Source: Candidatus Geothermincola primus
GTDB lineage: Bacteria; Actinomycetota; Geothermincolia; Geothermincolales; Geothermincolaceae
Assembly (NCBI GenBank): GCA_015711725.1
Contig: JACVIX010000007.1
Span: 1-46,930, forward strand
DNA length: 46,930 nt
Direction of reading: 5' to 3'
Shown: positions 31,974-38,256 of the stretch, piece after piece
Layout: each line of letters begins with the position of its first letter
Position numbering within the stretch: the first letter of the stretch is position 1
Notes under the pieces: model-generated
Told to the model about the DNA's origin: nothing
Seen by the model: only the letters and a program-made list of their open reading frames with translations
The model's database searches: none
Program-made: the position numbers and the translations under genes

Positions 31974-33047
31974 TCAAGGTGACGCCTTCGCCGGCAGATT
32001 TAGAAATTCATCCCTGAGCATCCAGGAGAGCTTCCTCACCGTTGCGAAGGATTCCTCCACCGTCCTGGTGAGATCGGGATTGACCAGGCAACAAGTTGCC
32101 GGCGCGATCATCCCATTGGTAAAGAGCTTCATCCTGTCCAACCCTTTATGCCCTAACCTATCCCATAGCGTCATCAGCTTTTCCAAGAGCGATTCCGCGT
32201 TCTCCCTTTCGTAATCAGCGAAGTTGGTAGGCACCATACCCCAGGAGATCACCCCATCCCGCACCAACATTCCCGAGAATCCCTGCGCGTAACCCTCCAG
32301 CACTTCCGCGGTGGAATAGGCATTGAAAGAGAGTAGGTCGATCCTGGCGCTGAGCAAGAAGTCCCAGTCGGGATTTCCGCAGAGATGGATTCCCTTTGGA
32401 CCCTCCAATAGTGAGACAAACAGGTCCAAATCTCCACGGGCCCTCTCCGCGGAATATCCAGTGATCCCAGTGAAGAGTAGCTCCAGCCCGGGCTCATCCA
32501 CCCAAACGAAAGCGTGGGGGTGAAGAGCCCGCAGATCTTGTAGATGGCGATTAACCTTGGCGGAGACGTGCCGGATGACCAGTTCGCGAAGGTCATCTCG
32601 ATAGATGATGGGTTTTTTCTGGTTGTCGATTACCTTCAGGCAAAGGGAGATAGGCCCCATAAATTGACCTCGGATGGACCGAAGGGAATCCCTTCTCTCC
32701 CTCGCCATCTCTTTAAAACCTGCTATAGTTACGGAAGTCTCCTCCCCTATGGAAAGGATAGTGGAATCCTCCAAGGCCTCCAGATATCCGGAAACTCGTT
32801 CCAGGAAAAGTTCCTCGTCGAAGATGAGCTTTTGATTTTCATAATCAACTACGATCCCCGGGAAACCCTTGACCGTCTGAACATAAGTGTCTTCTGAGAA
32901 AGAAAGGTTGGGAAGCTGAGGCCAGAAGGGTACATCCAAGGTAAAAGCTAAGTCGAGAGCCTGCTGTGGGTCCATGTGGGGCAGAATGCCCATGGCGGTG
33001 GTACATCCCTCGGGATTAAAGCCTAACCTGGTGAGACTATTCTCCAA
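31974..33047 (-). CDS. Short MetE-type methyltransferase (core methionine synthase-like)
   Basis: A 357-residue protein covering only the C-terminal catalytic barrel of cobalamin-independent methionine synthase. The zinc ligands are present: His221-x-Cys223 (HLCGNPDW) and a Cys in ATCCLVNPD (319/320). VDEPGLE (183-189) matches the DEP element. The N-terminal folate domain of full MetE is absent. Established knowledge: core-MetE proteins of this size in anaerobes take methyl groups from methylcobalamin/corrinoid protein. The N-terminal GCTTAMGILPHMDPQQALD is shared by the UroD/MetE-like group. The start is a TTG at 33047 inside the glutaredoxin gene (11-base overlap), preceded by GAGGG. It may alternatively be a methyltransferase for another substrate. 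Confidence 0.82.
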   Translation of the reverse strand: MENSLTRLGFNPEGCTTAMGILPHMDPQQALDLAFTLDVPFWPQLPNLSFSEDTYVQTVKGFPGIVVDYENQKLIFDEELFLERVSGYLEALEDSTILSIGEETSVTIAGFKEMARERRDSLRSIRGQFMGPISLCLKVIDNQKKPIIYRDDLRELVIRHVSAKVNRHLQDLRALHPHAFVWVDEPGLELLFTGITGYSAERARGDLDLFVSLLEGPKGIHLCGNPDWDFLLSARIDLLSFNAYSTAEVLEGYAQGFSGMLVRDGVISWGMVPTNFADYERENAESLLEKLMTLWDRLGHKGLDRMKLFTNGMIAPATCCLVNPDLTRTVEESFATVRKLSWMLRDEFLNLPAKASP

Positions 33048-33285
33048 TTATTCCCTCGTCCGCCAGCGCCTTGCGTACCGCCCCCCTATCGAAGCCCACG
33101 ATCAGGGTATTGCCGATCTCCAACACTGGGACTCCCATCTGGCCGCTTTTGTCGATCATCTCTTTGGCCGCCTGTTCGTCCTTTCCCACATCCTTTTCCT
33201 GAAAATCCACCTGCATCTGTTTGAGAAAGTCCCGAGCCATATGGCAGTAGGGGCATGTCTCCGTGGAGTAGAGAACCACAGCCAT
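33037..33285 (-). CDS. Glutaredoxin-like protein (YruB/NrdH type)
   Basis: An 82-residue thioredoxin-fold protein with active-site Cys11-Pro-Tyr-Cys14 near the N-terminus (VLYSTETCPYC). The cis-Pro segment is GVPVLEIGNTLIVGF, and the length fits single-domain glutaredoxins of the YruB type. It should reduce disulphides or accept electrons from thioredoxin reductase in the cytosol. AAGGAGGTAAAG precedes the ATG. The gene ends inside the start of the MetE-like gene, so the two are translationally linked; a redox guard for that enzyme's zinc thiolates is a fair guess. The Crp/Fnr regulator lies 107 bases upstream on the same strand. Confidence 0.9.
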   Translation of the reverse strand: MAVVLYSTETCPYCHMARDFLKQMQVDFQEKDVGKDEQAAKEMIDKSGQMGVPVLEIGNTLIVGFDRGAVRKALADEGIIGE

Positions 33286-33392
33286 AATCTTTACCTCCTT
33301 TAAGCGCTTAATCGGAGCGAGCCTTTATGCCACTAAAATAGAAAAAATAACCCATCTCTCGCTATGAGCGAGATCAGAAAAATCTCTTTGCC

Positions 33393-34109
33393 TCAAGGCC
33401 GAGCGCAACCCTCGCTCACCATCTCCTCCAAGCGCTCTCGGTCGGTGATGATGATCTTGCCTCGATCGGTCTCGCATATCCCCAGTTTCTTGAAGTTGCT
33501 GATAACCCTGATAGTGGTCTCCACCGTGGTTCCCGCCATGTCCGCGATATCTTGGCGGGTGATGGGAAGGTCGATGGTGAGTCCGTCAGCTCCCGGCACT
33601 CCAACCTTGCGCATCAGGAGCAGGAGAACCCTTGCCACCCTCCATTCCACCCGCTCCGCCGCCAGGGCGCGTATAGTGTTCTGAGCCAGGCGTAATCTGG
33701 CAGCGAATTCCGCGAGGAATTCCAGGGCGAGATCGGGATATTCTCTCAAAAAAGAGAGGAAGTCCCCTCTCTTAATGGAGAGCAGTTCGGTATTCTCCAG
33801 GGCTTGGGCGGTCATAGGGTAAGGTTCCCCGTCGAACACTGCCTCATCCCCAAACAACTCCCCTGGATAGATCAACTCCACGATCATCTCCCGACCGCTT
33901 TCAGTCTGTTTGAGCAGCTTCACCTCACCAGAGGTCACTATATACAGTTTTTTAGGGGGGTCGCACTCCATGAAGATATACTCTCCCTTGGAGTATTTCT
34001 CCGATTCGGTAAGGCTGTAGAGGTGATCCAACGCCTCCGCTTCCAGGAAGTCGAACATAGGGATCTTCCATAGCAGGTTGACTTTTGATCCTTCTTTCTT
34101 CTTTGCCAT
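33393..34109 (-). CDS. Crp/Fnr family transcription regulator
   Basis: 238 residues from the ATG at 34109 (GGAGGG five bases ahead); an upstream TTG is less likely. The cyclic-nucleotide-binding barrel covers about 12-130 (YIFMECDPPKKLYIVTSGEVKL, quoted in part, and YPGELFGDEAVFDGEPYPMTAQA). The long dimer helix follows, then the winged helix-turn-helix ITRQDIADMAGTTVETTIRVISNFKKLG near 180-208. There is no N-terminal Cys cluster of Fnr, so it is not an Fe-S oxygen sensor of that type. The effector cannot be read from the sequence. It may control the glutaredoxin/MetE-like pair just downstream. Confidence 0.93.
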   Translation of the reverse strand: MAKKKEGSKVNLLWKIPMFDFLEAEALDHLYSLTESEKYSKGEYIFMECDPPKKLYIVTSGEVKLLKQTESGREMIVELIYPGELFGDEAVFDGEPYPMTAQALENTELLSIKRGDFLSFLREYPDLALEFLAEFAARLRLAQNTIRALAAERVEWRVARVLLLLMRKVGVPGADGLTIDLPITRQDIADMAGTTVETTIRVISNFKKLGICETDRGKIIITDRERLEEMVSEGCARP

Positions 34110-34293
34110 GACTCCCTCCAATTTTTCCTCTCCAGGAACTATCGCCCTTCGGGATTACCTCCCTTAAAACTTAACCTGCCATATTTTCACACCAAGCTAC
34201 CGCCTTTCTAAAAATAGATGCCGAATAACAAGAAATCCGAAACCCACAGGGACTTAGCGCCCTTGAACGAATTACGCCTAATATCATGGTAAC

Positions 34294-34323
34294 AAAAAAG
34301 GGGGGCTTTATCCCCCCTTTTTT
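34294..34323 (-). terminator. Strong terminator after ferredoxin gene
   Basis: A6-G6 / C6-T6 arms around a six-base CTTTAT loop. Six G:C pairs are followed by a T-run on either strand, so it works in both directions. It lies 23 bases after the ferredoxin stop and insulates the Crp/Fnr gene. Confidence 0.9.
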
Positions 34324-34346
34324 AAACACGATGCTTTATATTTTTA

Positions 34347-34544
34347 CTACTCCATGGTAATGGCCTCGGAAGGACACTCCTCAGCGCAGGTTCCACATCC
34401 ATCGCAATCATCCGGCCTGGCCAAATATGCAAGGTCGTCGTCGCCCAGCTCGATACAGGAGTTGGGGCACTCGTCCACGCAGAGTCCGCATCCGGTGCAT
34501 TCATCGTTATCGAACACCGGCCTTTTGTCGCTTTTTTCTCCCAT
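34347..34544 (-). CDS. 2[4Fe-4S] ferredoxin
   Basis: A 65-residue dicluster ferredoxin. The two motifs are Cys16-x2-Cys19-x2-Cys22-x3-Cys26-Pro and Cys47-x2-Cys50-x2-Cys53-x3-Cys57-Pro, with an extra Cys30. It is very acidic, as usual for soluble low-potential electron carriers. AAAGGAGGAG precedes the ATG. It is a stand-alone gene with its own strong terminator. It could serve the NfnA-like reductase or DUF2148 proteins, but the sequence gives no direct proof. Confidence 0.96.
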   Translation of the reverse strand: MGEKSDKRPVFDNDECTGCGLCVDECPNSCIELGDDDLAYLARPDDCDGCGTCAEECPSEAITME

Positions 34545-34752
34545 TAATTTCTCCTCCTTTGCCGATTAAAACAGTATCATTCTCCCTCCAGTAAAAGAAA
34601 ATTTCCCTATATTCTATAACATATAAACCTCAATGGCGCAATCTTTTATCCTCAGAGATTTCACCGTCTTCATCATGAAAATCGATGCCGGCGTGAAGAG
34701 AGACATTCATTGTAAATCTCTCGCTCAAAACGATTCCTTTTTTTATTAAATC

Positions 34753-35475
34753 CTAGGGGAGGAAAGGAGAGCCCAAAGATAGAGGCGAACTCTCCAGCCA
34801 GGAATGCAGCCGATGGGTGAGGAAGAGCTCCAACGTCACCAGAATTAGGGAAGCCAATATGAACACCGCCATAGCCCTGCAGGATCTTCTACCAGCTGAA
34901 GAGCCATATCCACCAGAGAAAAGCGCTAATAATAAGGTAAGATTTAAAATCAGCAAGGTGCCCAGGATGGATAAGACTATCAGAACCTGCGCTAGTCCGA
35001 ATAGTTGCCTGGGATGCCATAGGAACAAACCCAGTAGCGAGAAGATGACCAGAGCTAGAACAATAAGCTGTGGGGTTTCGCTAAGCGCCCGTCTCCCGCG
35101 GAGAGTTCCCAGCGCCAGACGATTGAAATAAGGTCCCACTACCAGCGCCAGCCCTCCCCCCGCCAGCACTCCGCTTAGCAATCTCAAGAAATTGTTGCTT
35201 TCCCTCCATCCTAAGCCGGCGGTTAGGATATCCCCTACCAAAAACAGCAGCGCGAGCATGATAAGGACTTTCGCGATATTGGAAGGAAGTTCTCCCTGCT
35301 CTTTCCCCCATGGAATAATCACGGCGGCAAATACCAAAAAAAAACCGGCGTAGAGGCCGGTGTCCCGGGCGCATACGGGAAGACCTCTCTCTCCGAAGAA
35401 GATGGTGCGTTCCGGCATCTGATGGCAGATGGCATAACCGATCTCCCAAACCAGCCGGTCCCAAAAGTTCATCAT
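34753..35475 (-). CDS. DUF2085 membrane protein
   Basis: A 240-residue protein. The N-terminal motif CHQMPERTIFFGERGLPVCARDTG (seen in two parts: CHQMPERT and PVCARDTG) is diagnostic of DUF2085, followed by six or so membrane segments. The conserved Cys and His residues may bind a metal. The function is unknown. It lies five bases after the Clp1-like gene, and GGGAG lies inside that gene's last codons, so both are translated from one message. The tail after residue 200 is longer and more hydrophobic than I recall for short members. Confidence 0.85.
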   Translation of the reverse strand: MMNFWDRLVWEIGYAICHQMPERTIFFGERGLPVCARDTGLYAGFFLVFAAVIIPWGKEQGELPSNIAKVLIMLALLFLVGDILTAGLGWRESNNFLRLLSGVLAGGGLALVVGPYFNRLALGTLRGRRALSETPQLIVLALVIFSLLGLFLWHPRQLFGLAQVLIVLSILGTLLILNLTLLLALFSGGYGSSAGRRSCRAMAVFILASLILVTLELFLTHRLHSWLESSPLSLGSPFLP

Positions 35476-35480
35476 TCGGC

Positions 35481-36413
35481 TTAGCTCCCGTCCTCTATTA
35501 TGCCTTTGATCGCAACAGAATCCACACCTGAGAATTTAATGGGAATCGTATCGCCCTCTCCACCCAGGAGATGTCCGCTTACGGAGATATAATCTATATC
35601 GTCAAGCGAACCGGTATATGGAGTGAGCACGCTAATATTGGAACCCCTTTGGTGCAGTAATTTACCTATACCTAGGGTGAAACCCTCACAGTCTGCAAGG
35701 CCCAGCAGTTGTCCCCGCTCCAATCCAGGCTCTCCGAGCCAATTTTTTACAGGAAAGTGTGGCTCTATCCGCATCGCGGAAACGTCCAAGGCGCGCGGTC
35801 GGGCGTCACGGAAATATCTCCTCCACAACAAAGCCCGGTAACGCACGCGCTCCGCTCTCTCTCTTTTTCTGATTAGTGGAGGCGGTTCCATAGTGATGAC
35901 GTTCCGGCGCAAACCCTCCTCTAGCGCGCCTAGGATATGTCCCAATTCGCCCGATCTCTCTAGAGCGACGATTAAGTCGGGCAACAGTTTTCTCATTTTA
36001 CTTCGTTTGAGCAGGGCGGCGAGGTGCCCCTTCACCATGCCAGAGGTGTCGATGAGCAGATGATGATAGCCCCGCTCCCGGGCATAGCCATCCAGTTTTA
36101 GACTCGCCTCCACCACTCTGGAGACCGCATAAGCAGGAGTGGTTTCCCCGACGAAGATCATCTTGGTGGGGAAAAGAACGGTTTCCGCTTGATCATCGCT
36201 TCTCCACGGGAGCATTAAACCAACGGTCATAGGCGGCCCCACAGTTGATTGGCCCAAATCACAATCGATCACTCCTACCTTTCGTCCCCGGTCCACAAGG
36301 TAGCTGGCCAGCCGTAGAAGTAAGGTGGTCTTTCCCGTATCCGAAGCGCCGATGGCCATTATCTTGCGTATGTTCTCCCTTATTATCTTCTCCGCCAGGG
36401 CTTCGCTATCCAT
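35481..36413 (-). CDS. Clp1/NOL9-like P-loop polynucleotide kinase
   Basis: A 310-residue protein with Walker A GASDTGKTTL (22-31), the Clp1-specific VGVIDCDLGQSTVGPP (47-62) and LLIDTSGMVKG near 117. A C-terminal region with LLGLADCEGFTLGIGKLL and DYISVSGHLLGG follows. The kinase domain matches the mRNA-cleavage/polynucleotide 5'-hydroxyl kinase family (CLP1_P), which phosphorylates RNA or DNA 5'-OH ends in archaea and eukaryotes; bacterial members are little studied. It sits between a PLP enzyme (12-base gap) and a DUF2085 protein (5-base gap). Substrate type in bacteria is open. An alternative is a different P-loop NTPase that only shares the Walker-region signature. Confidence 0.82.
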   Translation of the reverse strand: MDSEALAEKIIRENIRKIMAIGASDTGKTTLLLRLASYLVDRGRKVGVIDCDLGQSTVGPPMTVGLMLPWRSDDQAETVLFPTKMIFVGETTPAYAVSRVVEASLKLDGYARERGYHHLLIDTSGMVKGHLAALLKRSKMRKLLPDLIVALERSGELGHILGALEEGLRRNVITMEPPPLIRKRERAERVRYRALLWRRYFRDARPRALDVSAMRIEPHFPVKNWLGEPGLERGQLLGLADCEGFTLGIGKLLHQRGSNISVLTPYTGSLDDIDYISVSGHLLGGEGDTIPIKFSGVDSVAIKGIIEDGS

Positions 36414-36425
36414 TATTCGGAATTA

Positions 36426-37526
36426 TCACTCCTCCAGAGGTTGGAATGGCTCCTCGAAGTAACGATGGAAGGGTCGAGGCAGCGCGCCGTATTCCTCGAA
36501 ATTCGTTTTAGTTTCCAGAGGGACGGAATTATAGGTGAGCCAAAAGAGCAGCGGCTCCTCCCTCGCTCCTCTCTCCTCTATGAATTCCAGGGCGCCCGCC
36601 ATGGTCTTGCCGGTGTAGGTTCCCTCCAGGGTTATGCCCTCTTCCTCCTTCAACCTTCTCACCATCTCCATGCCTCGAGGGGTAAAGTGGGCGTATCCTT
36701 CTCCCAACTGTCCGGGGAGGAAATTGAGTTCACCCGGGCTTACCCTCACCAGGGGTATATTATTATCTACATTATGTAATAATTTGGATGTTCCGTTTAT
36801 CAGGCGCGCCCACAACCAGGGATTACACACCCAGCGCTCCACCACCTCCACACCCACCACTTGAGATCTCATTCCGGCCAATCTCAAGCCCAGCACCAAT
36901 CCGGCAGCGGTACCCATGGTACCCAAGGTCACAAAGATATAAGTGGGTTCAGGGAGTAGCCCCTTCTCCACCTGCTCCTTGAGCTCGAAAGCAGCGTTGA
37001 CATATCCCAACGAGGTGAGAAAGTTGCTTCCCCCTGGAGGGAGGAAGTAGGGCCGTCTGTATCCCCTTCCCAGCCATCCTTTTGAGAGGGCGCGGAGGGC
37101 ATAGAAGGGAAGAGCGTACATGGAGGGAAGATATACCATCCTAGCCCCGTTGCGTAAATCCTGGAGGAGGTTTTTGCGCACGTAACTGGCATTGGGCTGA
37201 TCCCAGAGCAGAGCAACGGTTTTCAAACCCAGTCGCCTCCCGTGTATTACCGTTGCCACCACATGATTGGATCCCGCGGCGCCACAGGTAATGATGGTTT
37301 CCCTTCCCTTGCGTATGGCATCAGCCAGGGAATACTCCAGCTTCCTCACCTTGTTGCCTCCGTAATGGGAAGAGCTGAGGTCATCTCTTTTTATATAAAA
37401 CTGGTTAATCCCTTCTTTCCTTCCAAAATTTTCCAATAGCTGAACCGGGGTGGGAAATTCCCCCAGGGTGACGCGGGGTATGCGCACGGACAACATAGGA
37501 TAGGCTCTATCTATAGGTCGTTCCAT
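36426..37526 (-). CDS. PLP-dependent D-cysteine desulfhydrase / ACC deaminase family enzyme
   Basis: A 366-residue fold-type II PLP enzyme; AGGAGGGAAG precedes the ATG. The PLP Lys is Lys59 in YGGNKVRKLEY, the phosphate loop is in CGAAGSNHVVA, and TLGTMGTAAGLVLGLRL holds the second phosphate-binding Gly-rich loop. TYTGKTMAGALEF and LFWLTYNS are near the end. The family contains D-cysteine desulfhydrase (D-Cys to pyruvate, sulphide, ammonia) and ACC deaminase; the distinguishing residues are not decisive here. First gene of a three-gene run with the Clp1-like and DUF2085 genes. A near copy of the TTAC-N5-GTAA motif falls inside it. Confidence 0.88.
   Translation of the reverse strand: MERPIDRAYPMLSVRIPRVTLGEFPTPVQLLENFGRKEGINQFYIKRDDLSSSHYGGNKVRKLEYSLADAIRKGRETIITCGAAGSNHVVATVIHGRRLGLKTVALLWDQPNASYVRKNLLQDLRNGARMVYLPSMYALPFYALRALSKGWLGRGYRRPYFLPPGGSNFLTSLGYVNAAFELKEQVEKGLLPEPTYIFVTLGTMGTAAGLVLGLRLAGMRSQVVGVEVVERWVCNPWLWARLINGTSKLLHNVDNNIPLVRVSPGELNFLPGQLGEGYAHFTPRGMEMVRRLKEEEGITLEGTYTGKTMAGALEFIEERGAREEPLLFWLTYNSVPLETKTNFEEYGALPRPFHRYFEEPFQPLEE
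36767..36779. repeat. Near-match to TTAC-N5-GTAA inside the PLP enzyme gene
   Basis: CTACATTATGTAA, one mismatch, inside an AT-rich local palindrome (ATTAT...TAAT) in the codons for LLHNVDNN. The region is clearly more AT-rich than the surrounding coding sequence. Confidence 0.4.
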
Positions 37527-37721
37527 CTTCCCTCCTAATCTCGTTGATAAAATAGTTACAATCTATCGATAATCTTTTCACCCGCCCGAAGATAATCGCA
37601 ATATCCAGCGATGGTTCTCCCCCTCGTCGAGAAAATCACAAACTGTTTCAAGGGAAAACTAAAAACTTACTCCTGTTTTCCTTGCCAACGCTAACGGCGG
37701 AATCCTTTAATTTCGCAACCA

Positions 37722-38219
37722 TCATATTCTGGGATACTTTAAAATGGCTCTGAAAAATGTCGCCACCAGGATAGAGCCCGCCAACAAGAGCATAGTCCCA
37801 AAGGCGGCGATTCCCTCTCTTAAATACTTCTCCACATCTGGAGGGAACAACCATAGGAGTATCCACAAACCCATAAAGAGAAAGACCAACCCGGCATAAA
37901 GCCTAATATTAAGAAAACCCTTGCGAAGCACCACGAAGGCGGGGGTGCCCGCCGCCGCCAGACCAGACAAGCCCAGCAAAGTACCCCACCCCGTATGCCC
38001 GCTTCCTAAGCCATATAGGATGCTGGGGATAGCACAAGCCATGGCGAGTAGAAATAAACCTATAACCGTTCCCCCCCTGCTCCAGACCTCGGGCTTTCCC
38101 CCATTTTTTTGAACATCCCTTACCTCCATCTGGCAGAAGCATCGGGCACAGAGGAACCTGGCTCTCTCGTCCATGAAGTGAATATCCAGCTCCTTCCCGC
38201 ATCCTCTGCACGTTTCCAT
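37722..38219 (-). CDS. Zinc-ribbon membrane protein, function unknown
   Basis: 165 residues from the ATG at 38219 (GAGGGTGAG ahead; a GTG four codons earlier is possible). An N-terminal zinc ribbon with CRGCG and, after 16 residues, CARCF is followed by four membrane segments (TVIGLFLLAMACAIPSILYG, LLGLSGLAAAGTPAFVVL, LYAGLVFLFMGLWILLWLF, AAFGTMLLLAGSILVATFF). It likely sits in the cytoplasmic membrane with the ribbon in the cytosol. It follows the helicase gene by 37 bases on the same strand and is probably co-transcribed with it. No family recognised. Confidence 0.75.
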   Translation of the reverse strand: METCRGCGKELDIHFMDERARFLCARCFCQMEVRDVQKNGGKPEVWSRGGTVIGLFLLAMACAIPSILYGLGSGHTGWGTLLGLSGLAAAGTPAFVVLRKGFLNIRLYAGLVFLFMGLWILLWLFPPDVEKYLREGIAAFGTMLLLAGSILVATFFRAILKYPRI

Positions 38220-38256
38220 GGATTCGCTCACCCTCTGTCGCGAAAAATCGGGTTTT

